Of a stretch of DNA of 64,000 bases, positions 8,673 to 17,369 are shown in pieces (within the stretch, counting starts at the first letter, position 1; each line of letters opens with the position of its first letter). The notes beneath the pieces were generated by a model, which did not search any database, had not been told where the DNA came from, and worked only from the letters and a program-made list of their open reading frames with translations. Both the position numbers and the translations under genes were made by a program. The DNA is from RUG626 sp051866775 (GTDB lineage Bacteria > Bacillota > Clostridia > Oscillospirales > Oscillospiraceae), in assembly GCA_051866775.1 (NCBI GenBank), contig JBJDXR010000033.1, positions 39,304-103,303 of the forward strand, given 5' to 3'.

Positions 8673-9554
8673 ATGGATAAGCTTGACGATTTTCTTAATT
8701 TTCTTTTTAATTTCATACAGACGGTAACATTCTGGGATCTGCTGGACATTGCAATAATTGCCTTTATTATCTACAAAGTACTGACATTCGTAAGAAAGAC
8801 AAATTCCGGAAATGTTATTAAAGGAATAATGCTGCTGCTTGCTGTAATGTGGCTTTCAAGTATTCTTCATCTATCAGTCGTCAGTTATCTTCTTGGCGGA
8901 ACGTTTGAGCTTGGGCTGCTCGCTGTAATAGTGCTGTTCCAGCCTGAGCTCAGACGTCTGCTTGAGCAGTTCGGAAGCAGCAGCAACTTCAAGGATCTTT
9001 TCGGCCGTCCTATACAGCTGCGCAGTATTGAGACTGCAATAACGCAGACGGTCCTTGCCTGCGCGGATATGTCACGTTCCCGCACAGGTGCTCTTCTTGT
9101 GTTTGAGCGCAATAACAACCTTGATTCATACATCAAAACCGGCACAATAGTTGATGCCTCTCCTGCGGCGGAGCTGCTGAAAAATTTATTTTATGATAAA
9201 GCTCCCCTTCATGACGGTGCGGTTATAATTAGAGGAGGCCGTGTTGCCGGGGCTGCGTGTATGCTGCCGCTCTCCAGCAACAGTAATATAAGCCGTGACC
9301 TGGGAATGAGGCACCGTGCCGGCATAGGGATGAGCGAGCGTTCAGATGCAGTTGTAGCCATCGTCTCCGAGGAGACGGGAGCCATTTCGGTTGCAATGGA
9401 CGGTATGCTTAAACACGGTTTGACTCCGGATACACTTGAAAAGCTCCTGCGTAATGAACTTATGCCGCAGGAGAGCGAGAAAACCGGGATCTTTAAATCT
9501 AAAAAAAGTAAAAATAAAACCGCCAAGTCTGATAAGAAATCCGCCGGTGAATGA
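8673..9554 (+). CDS. cdaA: Diadenylate cyclase CdaA
   Basis: 293 residues. It makes the second messenger c-di-AMP from two ATP. Three hydrophobic segments fill about residues 15-85, anchoring a cytoplasmic DAC domain (about 95-255) with the catalytic motif HDGAVIIRGG and the motif MRHRAGIGMSE (RHR). The tail is Lys/Ser-rich. Its stop overlaps the start of cdaR (ATGA). In many Firmicutes glmM follows cdaR; here it does not. Confidence 0.95.
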   Translation: MDKLDDFLNFLFNFIQTVTFWDLLDIAIIAFIIYKVLTFVRKTNSGNVIKGIMLLLAVMWLSSILHLSVVSYLLGGTFELGLLAVIVLFQPELRRLLEQFGSSSNFKDLFGRPIQLRSIETAITQTVLACADMSRSRTGALLVFERNNNLDSYIKTGTIVDASPAAELLKNLFYDKAPLHDGAVIIRGGRVAGAACMLPLSSNSNISRDLGMRHRAGIGMSERSDAVVAIVSEETGAISVAMDGMLKHGLTPDTLEKLLRNELMPQESEKTGIFKSKKSKNKTAKSDKKSAGE

Positions 9555-10798
9555 ATATGACGAAAGAGAATAATACTGATAAAAAAAGAAAAATATTATA
9601 TATAGTTTTTTCCATAATCACTTCTCTCGTGCTATGGCTCTATGTTGCGTATGTCGATAACCCGGAGAAGGATGTTTCTGTTTCCGGAATAAAAGTAGAA
9701 TTCTCCGGAGAGGAGCTTCTTGCCGACAATAACCTTGTTGTCACAAGCGTCGATACGGCCTCCCTTACAATAACATTCAGCGGCAGCAGGAACGTTGTAT
9801 CAAACTTATCAAAGGACAACGTCAGGGCGGTGGTTGATCTTAGCGACATTCTCAATTCTTCTCCGACCGCCGGGACCCATCAGCTTACTTATACTCTTGA
9901 GTACGGGACTTCCAGCAACGGCATTACTGTTTCTTCTGCTTCAAAAAATTATATAACCGTCACGATAGAAAAGCTTGTGACTGAAACTATTCCTGTAAGG
10001 GCAAATTATGAGGGCGGGATCGCCGATGGCTATACGGCAGAGGAACCTGTTGCCTCTCCGGAAACCATCACTGTCTCAGGCCCCAGGGAAACAGTAGATA
10101 AAATTTCCTACGCACTTGCCACTCTCAACCGCGAGAACCTTTCTAAATCCGTTAGTGAGCAGGTTCCCGTTGTGCTTATGGATGAAGACGGTAATGTGGT
10201 AAGTGATGATGGACTTACTCTCAGTACAGACACTGTCACTGTCTCAATATCCGTCCTTATGGTAAAGGACGTACCGCTTGAGGTAAACCTTGTTTATGGC
10301 GCCTCGGCAACTGCGGAAAATACTATTCGTAAAATTGATCCTGAATATATCACGATCTCCGGTGATCCGGAAATTCTTGATTCGTTTAATGTAATAACAC
10401 TCGGAACGATAGACCTGACAAGCTTCACCTCATCATATGGAGCTACCTATACCATAGTCCTTCCAAATGATGTCACCAACCTGTCGGGTGTTTCTTCCGC
10501 TTCCGTTGAGGTACGTGTACTGAACACAGAAACCACTAAGGTCACTTCTACAAATATCATCACGCGCAATGATCCAACAAATAATGTCAGCATTATTAAC
10601 CAGAGCATTGAAGTCACCCTTCGAGGCAAGCAGGAAGATCTTGATGCCGTGACGCCCGAGAACATCAGGATAGTCGCTGACTTAAGCGGATTAGATAATA
10701 CTTCCGGACGATTCACTGTTAATGCAAAGGTATATGTTGATGGCTTTGATTCCGTTGACGCTGTAGGGGAGTATAAGGTCACAGTTATTATATCGTAA
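9551..10798 (+). CDS. cdaR: CdaR, YbbR-domain regulator of the diadenylate cyclase
   Basis: 415 residues. A single membrane anchor (about 14-34) is followed by about four extracytoplasmic YbbR repeats. In relatives CdaR binds the membrane part of CdaA and modulates c-di-AMP output. The 4-base overlap with cdaA supports joint translation. Repeats here are Thr/Ser/Val-rich, typical for the family. Confidence 0.9.
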   Translation: MNMTKENNTDKKRKILYIVFSIITSLVLWLYVAYVDNPEKDVSVSGIKVEFSGEELLADNNLVVTSVDTASLTITFSGSRNVVSNLSKDNVRAVVDLSDILNSSPTAGTHQLTYTLEYGTSSNGITVSSASKNYITVTIEKLVTETIPVRANYEGGIADGYTAEEPVASPETITVSGPRETVDKISYALATLNRENLSKSVSEQVPVVLMDEDGNVVSDDGLTLSTDTVTVSISVLMVKDVPLEVNLVYGASATAENTIRKIDPEYITISGDPEILDSFNVITLGTIDLTSFTSSYGATYTIVLPNDVTNLSGVSSASVEVRVLNTETTKVTSTNIITRNDPTNNVSIINQSIEVTLRGKQEDLDAVTPENIRIVADLSGLDNTSGRFTVNAKVYVDGFDSVDAVGEYKVTVIIS

Positions 10799-10985
10799 GT
10801 TTTTGCTACTCAAAAGCACAGCAAAAATGGCCATGTGCCGCCTCTGGCGGCACGGCTTTAAAAGCTTAGCGCGTGGGCCGGGACGGCCCACATGCGCGTA
10901 AAACTTCATGCGCATTGCTTTTACCTGCTTTCGCTGTGTGCTTGACCGCGTATGAAGTTTTATACCCATTCCTACAGGTGTTAAA
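10799..10985. repeat. Nested inverted-repeat element between cdaR and the DUF5685 gene
   Basis: This spacer has several palindromes. GTGCCGCC/GGCGGCAC is at 10835-10853 with a 3-base loop. GTGGGCCG/CGGCCCAC is at 10873-10891 with a GGA loop. A 15-base arm TAAAACTTCATGCGC (about 10899-10913) is matched, with one G-U change, by GCGTATGAAGTTTTA (about 10948-10962). CAAAAGCACAGC near 10811 is imperfectly mirrored by GCTGTGTGCTTG near 10934. There is no T-run, so it does not look like a simple terminator. It may be a MITE/REP-type repeat or a structured leader RNA of the next gene; no second copy was noticed in the window. Confidence 0.5.
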
Positions 10986-10995
10986 GGAGAATGCG

Positions 10996-11907
10996 ATGTT
11001 CGGTTATATCCGTCCGGATGCACCAGAACTGAGGATCAAGGAGTTTGAACGGTTCAGAGCCTGCTATTGCGGGCTCTGCCATGAGCTTTCTGAAAGGTAC
11101 GGACTCACAGCCAGATTCGTTTTGAATTATGACTTTGTGTTCCTTGCCATGCTTTTAAGCCATGATGAAAACAGCTGCGATTACTGCTTTAAGCGGTGCA
11201 TGCCGACTTTTTTCAGGAGGCGCTGTGTTTGCAGCAGTTCACGTCAGCTTGAAGTCTGTGCAGGTTACTGCGTTATACTTACCTATTGGAAGCTATGTGA
11301 CACTGTAAATGATGAAAAGGGGCTAAAGCGCCTTAAGGCAAGGCTCCTCAGGACTTTTTTAAGGCGCTCCTATAACAAGGCCTCGGCTGATTTCTCTGAT
11401 TTTGACAGCTCTGTAAGCTCAAAGCTCATTGAGCTTACAGAGCTTGAGAACGCCAACGAGCCTTCTATGGACAAGTCCGCCGACAAATTCGCAGCCCTGC
11501 TGGCTTCTGCCGCTGCCGAGGAGCCTGATGAAGCCGTGCGCCGTGCGCTTGAGCAGATACTTTACCATGTAGGCAGGATAATTTACATTGCCGACGCTTA
11601 CAATGACATAAAGGATGATATTAAGCATAAGCGATATAATCCGTTAGTCACACGCTATTCGCTCACCACCTTGAATGTTCCAAAAGAGGTATCCCTGTCC
11701 GTTTCTCAGACGCTCAGCGCCTCAAGCAGTATGATGTCTGCGGCATTTGAGCTTCTTCCAAGAAACTACTGGAGCGAAATAACCGAAAATATAGTTTATT
11801 ACGGTATACCGGATATGTGCCGTCAGGTCATTGCCGGTACTTACAGTAATAGGCCGCAGAGACTTCCAAAGCGTCCTGATAAACTTCAGGACAGATCGGA
11901 GAATTGA
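10996..11907 (+). CDS. DUF5685 family protein
   Basis: 303 residues from the ATG at 10996, preceded by AAAGGAG at 10983-10988. The frame is open further upstream, but that stretch is the inverted-repeat element. The N-terminus MFGYIRPDAPELRIKEFERF leads to YCGLCHEL, and about eight more cysteines follow in the first 100 residues (CDYCFKRCMP, CVCSSSRQLEVC), suggesting metal binding. The rest is alpha-helical. The function is unknown. It sits three bases before a DnaJ-domain gene, an arrangement seen in related Clostridia. Confidence 0.7.
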   Translation: MFGYIRPDAPELRIKEFERFRACYCGLCHELSERYGLTARFVLNYDFVFLAMLLSHDENSCDYCFKRCMPTFFRRRCVCSSSRQLEVCAGYCVILTYWKLCDTVNDEKGLKRLKARLLRTFLRRSYNKASADFSDFDSSVSSKLIELTELENANEPSMDKSADKFAALLASAAAEEPDEAVRRALEQILYHVGRIIYIADAYNDIKDDIKHKRYNPLVTRYSLTTLNVPKEVSLSVSQTLSASSSMMSAAFELLPRNYWSEITENIVYYGIPDMCRQVIAGTYSNRPQRLPKRPDKLQDRSEN

Positions 11908-11910
11908 TAT

Positions 11911-12525
11911 ATGAACGACCCGTATAAGGTATTGGGAGTATCCCCAAACGCTTCGGATGACGAGATCAAGAAGGCGTATCGAAATCTTGCAAAGAAGTAC
12001 CACCCCGACAACTACCATGACAATCCGTTAGCGGATCTGGCTCAGGAAAAGATGAAGGAGATCAATGAGGCGTATGACTCCATTACAAAAATGCGGTCCG
12101 GCGGAGCAGGTTCCTCACGAAGCTCGGGTTCAGGCGGAGCTTCCTCATATCAGAGCTACTCTTCAGGAGCAGATTATGGCGGAAACGATCTTTATAACCG
12201 TATAAGAGGACTGATAAATTCAGGGGACCTCAATCAGGCGGAGCAGCTTCTTAACTCCGTCGCCAGCCGGGATGCTGAATGGAACTTTCTTATGGGGAGC
12301 ATATATTACAAAAAAGGCTGGCTTGACGACGCCCGCAGCTTCTTTCAGCGGGCTGTGAATATGGACCCAGGAAACAGCGAGTACCGTCAGGCTCTGATGA
12401 TGCTGAATTCATCTTCGGCCCCGTACAGAAATACTGGATACGGGCCTCCAGCGGAATCCGGTTTTGATATGTGTGATATGTGTACAGCAATGATGTGCGC
12501 AAATATGATCTGCAGAGGCTGCTGA
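11911..12525 (+). CDS. DnaJ-domain protein with TPR-like region and Cys-rich tail
   Basis: 204 residues. The J domain occupies about residues 1-65, with the HPD motif in KKYHPDNYHD that stimulates DnaK. A Gly/Ser-rich linker (about 66-90) and a TPR-like helical region (about 95-165, LMGSIYYKKGWLDDARSFF) follow. The tail CDMCTAMMCANMICRGC holds five cysteines. It lacks the classical zinc-finger and C-terminal domains of DnaJ, so it is a specialised co-chaperone, probably paired with the DUF5685 protein. Confidence 0.85.
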   Translation: MNDPYKVLGVSPNASDDEIKKAYRNLAKKYHPDNYHDNPLADLAQEKMKEINEAYDSITKMRSGGAGSSRSSGSGGASSYQSYSSGADYGGNDLYNRIRGLINSGDLNQAEQLLNSVASRDAEWNFLMGSIYYKKGWLDDARSFFQRAVNMDPGNSEYRQALMMLNSSSAPYRNTGYGPPAESGFDMCDMCTAMMCANMICRGC

Positions 12526-12535
12526 TTGTCAAAAT

Positions 12536-13054
12536 ATGAAGACTAACAAAGCGAGAAAAATTTCATTTACGGCTGTGTTTACGGCTTTCTCCATAGCTTT
12601 TCTGTATCTGTCCTCTGTATTTCCCACAGGGCAGCTGGGCTTCCTTGGCATTGCATCTCTTTTTGGCGTAGCCGCAGTCATAGAATATGGCACCGCAGGA
12701 GGGCTTTTCGTCTTCGCCGGCACCGCCCTTATAGGTTTGATGCTTGTACCGGACAAGATGCTCGTCGTACTATACTCCATGTTCTTTGGCTACTATCCGG
12801 TACTTAAATCAATTGCAGAGAAAATGCGTTCAAGGACTTTTGAATGGGTCGTTAAGCTCGCCGTATTCAACATTGCGCTCTCAATTATCCTATTTATTTT
12901 CTCTTTTACATTATTTGAGACTGACATCATAAAAAACAGTTATGTTGTCATGTATATTTTTTGTAACGCCGTGTTTGTGGCTTTTGATGTGGGCGTGTCC
13001 AGATTAATATGCTTTTACACAGCTAAAATTTTCCCTAAAATCCACAGTAAATAA
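12536..13054 (+). CDS. Predicted membrane protein, possibly ECF S-component-like
   Basis: 172 residues with a basic N-terminus (MKTNKARKISFTAVFTAF) and about five hydrophobic helices. The start, a Lys-rich lead into a short first helix, and the size resemble substrate-binding (S) subunits of ECF vitamin transporters, but no substrate can be assigned and no ATPase subunits are near. It starts 10 bases after the DnaJ-like gene and probably belongs to the same transcript. Confidence 0.5.
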   Translation: MKTNKARKISFTAVFTAFSIAFLYLSSVFPTGQLGFLGIASLFGVAAVIEYGTAGGLFVFAGTALIGLMLVPDKMLVVLYSMFFGYYPVLKSIAEKMRSRTFEWVVKLAVFNIALSIILFIFSFTLFETDIIKNSYVVMYIFCNAVFVAFDVGVSRLICFYTAKIFPKIHSK

Positions 13055-13073
13055 AAGCAGGATGGAATAGATT

Positions 13074-13952
13074 ATGATAAAAAGTATGACAGGTTATGGA
13101 AGTGCCAGCGGGACTTCGGGAAAATTGGAGATAACCGTTGAGCTCAGAAGCGTCAACAACAGATTTCTCGACTGTACCGTCAAACTTCCAAGAGTATACA
13201 CTGTCCTTGAGGATGGCATTAAAACGCGCGTGCAGTCTGTGATATCCCGCGGCAAAGTGGATGTGTTTATCACAATAGACGCCTCAAAGGCAGATAATGT
13301 AACAATAAGCGTAAATGAATCCCTTGCAGACGCTTACGTCTCCGCCATAAAGCAGCTGTCTGAGCGCTATTGTCTCCCCAACGATGTGACTGCGGTTTCT
13401 CTTTCACGTATGCAGGATGTCCTTTACGTCACAAAAACAGAGACTGACGTTGAACAGCTGGGAAAAGATATTGATGAGATACTTAGCCGGGCGCTGGCGG
13501 ATTTTGATTCAATGCGTGTCCGTGAGGGTGAAAAGCTGTATAACGACATCTGCTCACGCGCCGACGCAATAGAGCGCCTCGTTGCTCAGGCTGAAGAACG
13601 CTCTCCGATTACTGTCGCCGAATACAGGGAGCGCCTCACAAAACGTCTGAAGGAGGTGCTTGAAAACACCAAGCTCGATGAGGCCAGAATACTTACTGAA
13701 GCCGCAATATTTGCAGACCGCGTTGCAGTTAATGAGGAGACGGTCCGGCTTCACAGCCACATAGCCCAGCTGAGACAGCTACTAAACAGTGATGTGCCGG
13801 TCGGAAGAAAACTCGACTTTCTTGTTCAGGAGTTTAACCGTGAGGCTAACACCCTCGGCTCAAAGGGAAACGACCTTGAGATGGCACGAATCGTTGTAGA
13901 TCTAAAGGCGGAGATTGAGAAGGTCCGCGAGCAGATCCAGAATGTAGAATAG
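13074..13952 (+). CDS. YicC/YloC family endoribonuclease
   Basis: 292 residues. The N-terminus MIKSMTGYGSASG and the region ELRSVNNRFLDCTVKLPR are diagnostic, as is the C-terminal DUF1732 stretch VGRKLDFLVQEFNREANTLGSK. E. coli YicC is an endoribonuclease. It opens the classical Firmicutes cluster yloC-remA-gmk-rpoZ-priA, and its stop is about 13 bases from the remA start. Confidence 0.92.
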   Translation: MIKSMTGYGSASGTSGKLEITVELRSVNNRFLDCTVKLPRVYTVLEDGIKTRVQSVISRGKVDVFITIDASKADNVTISVNESLADAYVSAIKQLSERYCLPNDVTAVSLSRMQDVLYVTKTETDVEQLGKDIDEILSRALADFDSMRVREGEKLYNDICSRADAIERLVAQAEERSPITVAEYRERLTKRLKEVLENTKLDEARILTEAAIFADRVAVNEETVRLHSHIAQLRQLLNSDVPVGRKLDFLVQEFNREANTLGSKGNDLEMARIVVDLKAEIEKVREQIQNVE

Positions 13953-13964
13953 GAGTGAGTGCTT

Positions 13965-14243
13965 TTGAAGCTTGTTAACATAGGCTTTGGAAATATGATA
14001 TCAGTCTCTCGCATAATCGCCGTTGTAAGCCCCGAATCGGCCCCAATAAAGAGAATAATTAATGACGGACGGGAAAGGGGCAGGCTCATTGATGCTACCT
14101 ATGGCCGCCGCACAAGGGCAGTTATTATCGCAGACAGCGGTCATATCATACTTTCGGCGATACAACCTGAGACTGTGGCGAGCCGCATTTCCGGCCGCTC
14201 TGAAAAAGACACTTTGGAGAATGAAGAATATGACGACGAATGA
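13965..14243 (+). CDS. remA: RemA-like DNA-binding regulator (DUF370)
   Basis: About 92 residues. The start is most likely the TTG at 13965, nine bases after AGGAG (13951-13955), giving the family N-terminus MKLVNIGFGNMISVSRI; the GTG at 13959 is too close to the ribosome site. SPESAPIKRIINDGRERGRL is the DUF370 core. In Bacillus, RemA activates matrix and osmoprotection genes as an oligomeric DNA-binding ring. Here it lies between yloC and gmk, overlapping gmk by 14 bases. Confidence 0.85.
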   Translation: MKLVNIGFGNMISVSRIIAVVSPESAPIKRIINDGRERGRLIDATYGRRTRAVIIADSGHIILSAIQPETVASRISGRSEKDTLENEEYDDE

Positions 14244-14811
14244 CAAAGGCCTTATTTTTATAGTTTCAGGCCCTTCTGGATGTGGGAAGAGCACGGTCTT
14301 GCACGAGGTCTTCAAGAAACGGGATAAGCTTTATTTTTCCGTATCCGCGACGACCAGAGAGCCTCGCTTAGGTGAGAGGGACGGTATTGAGTATTTCTTC
14401 CTCACACACGAAAAATTTAAAGAAATGCTGGCCCATGACGAATTTTTGGAGCATGCAGAATATGCCGGCAATAGCTACGGCACCCCGAGAGGTCCTGTCG
14501 AGGAAAAGCTCGGAGAGGGCTATGATGTTGTAATGGATATTGAGGTAAAGGGCGCAAAGCAAGTTAAGGATAAGCGTCCGGACGCCGTCTCTGTATTTAT
14601 AAAGCCACCCAGTTTAGAGGTGCTTGAGATGAGGCTTCGCGGCCGTTCCACGGAAACAGAGGAAAAAATTCTCGAGCGTCTTGAGACCGCAAAAATTGAA
14701 ATCGAAGCCGCAAAATGTTATGATTATATTGTCGTAAATGACGAGGTCGACCGGGCGGCCGCTGAGCTTCTCGATATCATGGAGAGTTCAAAGGCACAGG
14801 CCCGCGCATAA
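14230..14811 (+). CDS. gmk: Guanylate kinase
   Basis: 193 residues. It converts GMP to GDP with ATP. The P-loop is GPSGCGKST and the GMP-binding region is SVSATTREPRLGERDGIEYFF. I chose the ATG at 14230: GGAGA at 14216-14220 sits ten bases upstream, whereas the ATG at 14221 is immediately adjacent to it. The frame stays open back to 14062, but that stretch overlaps remA. rpoZ follows. Confidence 0.95.
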   Translation: MTTNDKGLIFIVSGPSGCGKSTVLHEVFKKRDKLYFSVSATTREPRLGERDGIEYFFLTHEKFKEMLAHDEFLEHAEYAGNSYGTPRGPVEEKLGEGYDVVMDIEVKGAKQVKDKRPDAVSVFIKPPSLEVLEMRLRGRSTETEEKILERLETAKIEIEAAKCYDYIVVNDEVDRAAAELLDIMESSKAQARA

Positions 14812-14830
14812 TAGAAAGGATCTGATTTTT

Positions 14831-15037
14831 ATGATGTTATATCCTACAATGCCTGAACTTCTTTCTCAGGTTAACAACAGCAGATACCTGCTTGTAAATG
14901 TTATCGCAAAAAGGGCAAGGGAGATATCGGCTGAAGCAGAGTCGGAAGAAATACCTCTCAATGAGAAGCCGGTGTCATTGGCTATTAATGAAATTGCGGA
15001 AGGAAAGGTCTCCGCTCATATTGAAGGGGAATTTTAA
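14831..15037 (+). CDS. rpoZ: RNA polymerase omega subunit
   Basis: 68 residues. MLYPTMPELLSQVNNSRYLL and AKRAREISAEAE match omega, which helps assemble RNA polymerase by clamping beta-prime. GAAAGGA at about 14815-14821 precedes the ATG. Its position after gmk and before priA is standard in Firmicutes. Confidence 0.9.
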   Translation: MMLYPTMPELLSQVNNSRYLLVNVIAKRAREISAEAESEEIPLNEKPVSLAINEIAEGKVSAHIEGEF

Positions 15038-15040
15038 GCT

Positions 15041-15069
15041 TTTGGTTCGGATATGATATCCGAACCAAA
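15041..15069. repeat. 29-base perfect palindrome between rpoZ and priA
   Basis: The arms TTTGGTTCGGATAT and ATATCCGAACCAAA are exact reverse complements around a single central G. No T-run follows, so it could be an attenuator or RNA processing hairpin, or a protein-binding palindrome, inside the operon between rpoZ and priA. Confidence 0.6.
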
Positions 15070-15086
15070 CTTTGACATATAGGGGG

Positions 15087-17342
15087 GTGTACGGCTTTAC
15101 GAAAAGACAAATAGCCAAAATCGCCGTATCCGCAGCCGTATTTGCTATTGACCGTCCATACTCCTATATTATCCCGGAAAACCTTGTTGATAGCATATGT
15201 CCCGGAGTCAGAGTAACAGTTCCGTTTGGCAGAGGAAACCGCAGGACGGAGGGAATCGTTTTGTCCGTCTGCGATGAGGAAAAACGCGAGGGCTTAAAGC
15301 CCATTGAGTCGGTTCTTGACGACTCTCCGGTTTTTTCTGAGGAGCATATTAAACTTGCATTATGGATGCGCGACAGGTTCTTCTGTACACTGTATGAGGC
15401 CGCCAGAGCCATGCTTCCGGCAGGTATGTGGTTTTCAGGTGGGGAAAAGCGTGTAGGAGATAAGACAAAAAAGTTCATCACTTTGGCCATTTCCGGTGAG
15501 GAGGCCGAAATCATTGCCGAACAGCGGCATATGCGCGCCCCGCAGCAGTCAGCGGTCTTGCGGCTCCTTTCTGCAATCGGTGAGGCCGCGGCATCTGATA
15601 TCTGCTCATTTGCCGGCGTATCTCCTGCCGTCATAGCATCACTTGAAAAGAAGGGGCTTGTAACCTCTGAACTGCGGGAGGTTTATCGCAGACCGCTGCT
15701 GGACAGCCCCACTGCCGAACCGATAAGGCTTACAGATGGGCAGGAGAGGGTATTTTACGGACTTAAGGAGCTGCTCGTTTTCGATTCTCCAAAGGCCGCA
15801 CTGCTTTACGGAGTAACGGGAAGCGGAAAAACCTCCGTCTATGTAAGGCTTGTCCAGGAGGCTCTTTCAATGGGCAGGGGGGCCATAGTCCTGGTACCGG
15901 AGATCGGTCTTACACCCCAGTTTGTGGAAATTTTTTCATCACATTTTGCCGATGATGTGGCTGTACTGCACAGCTCACTTACAGCGGGCGAGCGCTATGA
16001 CGAATGGAAACGTATCAATGCCGGTTTAGTACACGTTGTCATCGGCACACGCTCCGCTGTGTTCGCACCGCTTAAAGATATCGGCCTTATTATTATCGAC
16101 GAGGAGCAAGAGCACACCTATAAATCAGAGAACTCTCCACGCTATCACGCAAGAGATATTGCCAAATACAGGTGCGTAAGATCCAATGGACTTCTTGTAC
16201 TCGGCTCTGCAACTCCTTCTGTCGACAGTATGTACTCAGCTTCACTTGGCAGATACAGCTATTTTGAACTGGAGAGTCGCTATAACGAGCGTCCGCTCCC
16301 TGAAGTCCTTATTGCCGATATGCGTGCAGAGCTTAAAGCAGGAAACGGCTCGTCTATCAGCTCTGTCCTAAAAGACGAGCTTCGGCGCAATATAGACGCG
16401 GGCGAACAGAGCATATTGTTCTTAAATCGCCGCGGTGCTTCTAGCTTAGTCATGTGCGGGGAGTGCGGTTATACATTCACGTGCAGAAACTGCAGCGTTT
16501 CAATGACCTATCACTCTGTCGACCACCGCTTAAGATGCCACTATTGCGGTCATTCGCGGCCGCTCCCTGAAAAATGTCCCGAGTGCGGAGGAAAGCTGAA
16601 GTTTATCGGCGCAGGTACTCAAAAGCTTGAGACGGAGCTGCATGAGCTTTTTCCCGGCGTCGAGGTAATACGCATGGACACCGATACCGTCTCCCACGTA
16701 GGCTCGCATCAAAAGCTCCTTTCAAAATTTAAAACCGAGAATATACCAATACTTATCGGCACGCAAATGGTGACCAAAGGACTTGATTTTGAAAACGTCA
16801 CTCTTGCGGGCGTCATCTCTGCCGACCAGTCGCTGTATGCACCCGACTATAGGGCACACGAACGCACATTCTCACTTATAACACAGGTCGTCGGAAGATC
16901 AGGAAGAGGAAGCAAAACAGGCAGAGCTGTGATCCAGACCTTCACTCCGGAGAATGAGATAATATGTCTTGCGGCAAAGCAGGATTATAAGAGCTTTTAT
17001 GCCCGTGAGATAGAGCTTCGCAGGCTTATGTCCTCACCGCCCATTAGAGATCTGATCTCCGTGACCGTCACGGGGCCCTACGAGGCAGCCGTGCTTCGCG
17101 GCTGTATGAAGCTTGACTCGGCTTTAAGAAACTATATCCCAAATCAATCTGAGCTGAGCATATTTGGACCTGCGCCGGCAGGCGTTACAAAGGTTAACAA
17201 TCGTTTCCGTTATAAGCTGTCGCTTTCCTGTGAAAACAGCAGGAAGATACGGGATATTATCGGGCATGTGATACGCGAGTTTTCCGGCGATAGGGAAAAC
17301 AGGGGCCTGTCGGTCTTCGCTGATGCCGATCCTGTTGAATGA
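15087..17342 (+). CDS. priA: Primosomal replication-restart helicase PriA
   Basis: About 751 residues. It loads the replication machinery at stalled forks. The N-terminal DNA-binding domain (IAKIAVSAAVFAIDRPYSY) is followed by the Walker A motif GVTGSGKTS near residue 250 and a DEEQ box (IIIDEEQEHTYKSE; usually DEEH). Eight cysteines in CGECGYTFTCRNC, CHYCG and CPECG bind two zincs, then the helicase C-terminal half follows with MVTKGLDFENV. The start is uncertain: GTG 15087 directly abuts AGGGGGG, and TTG 15072 has no ribosome site. Confidence 0.93.
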   Translation: MYGFTKRQIAKIAVSAAVFAIDRPYSYIIPENLVDSICPGVRVTVPFGRGNRRTEGIVLSVCDEEKREGLKPIESVLDDSPVFSEEHIKLALWMRDRFFCTLYEAARAMLPAGMWFSGGEKRVGDKTKKFITLAISGEEAEIIAEQRHMRAPQQSAVLRLLSAIGEAAASDICSFAGVSPAVIASLEKKGLVTSELREVYRRPLLDSPTAEPIRLTDGQERVFYGLKELLVFDSPKAALLYGVTGSGKTSVYVRLVQEALSMGRGAIVLVPEIGLTPQFVEIFSSHFADDVAVLHSSLTAGERYDEWKRINAGLVHVVIGTRSAVFAPLKDIGLIIIDEEQEHTYKSENSPRYHARDIAKYRCVRSNGLLVLGSATPSVDSMYSASLGRYSYFELESRYNERPLPEVLIADMRAELKAGNGSSISSVLKDELRRNIDAGEQSILFLNRRGASSLVMCGECGYTFTCRNCSVSMTYHSVDHRLRCHYCGHSRPLPEKCPECGGKLKFIGAGTQKLETELHELFPGVEVIRMDTDTVSHVGSHQKLLSKFKTENIPILIGTQMVTKGLDFENVTLAGVISADQSLYAPDYRAHERTFSLITQVVGRSGRGSKTGRAVIQTFTPENEIICLAAKQDYKSFYAREIELRRLMSSPPIRDLISVTVTGPYEAAVLRGCMKLDSALRNYIPNQSELSIFGPAPAGVTKVNNRFRYKLSLSCENSRKIRDIIGHVIREFSGDRENRGLSVFADADPVE

Positions 17343-17369
17343 ATTTTATATACTTAGGAGATAAACAAT

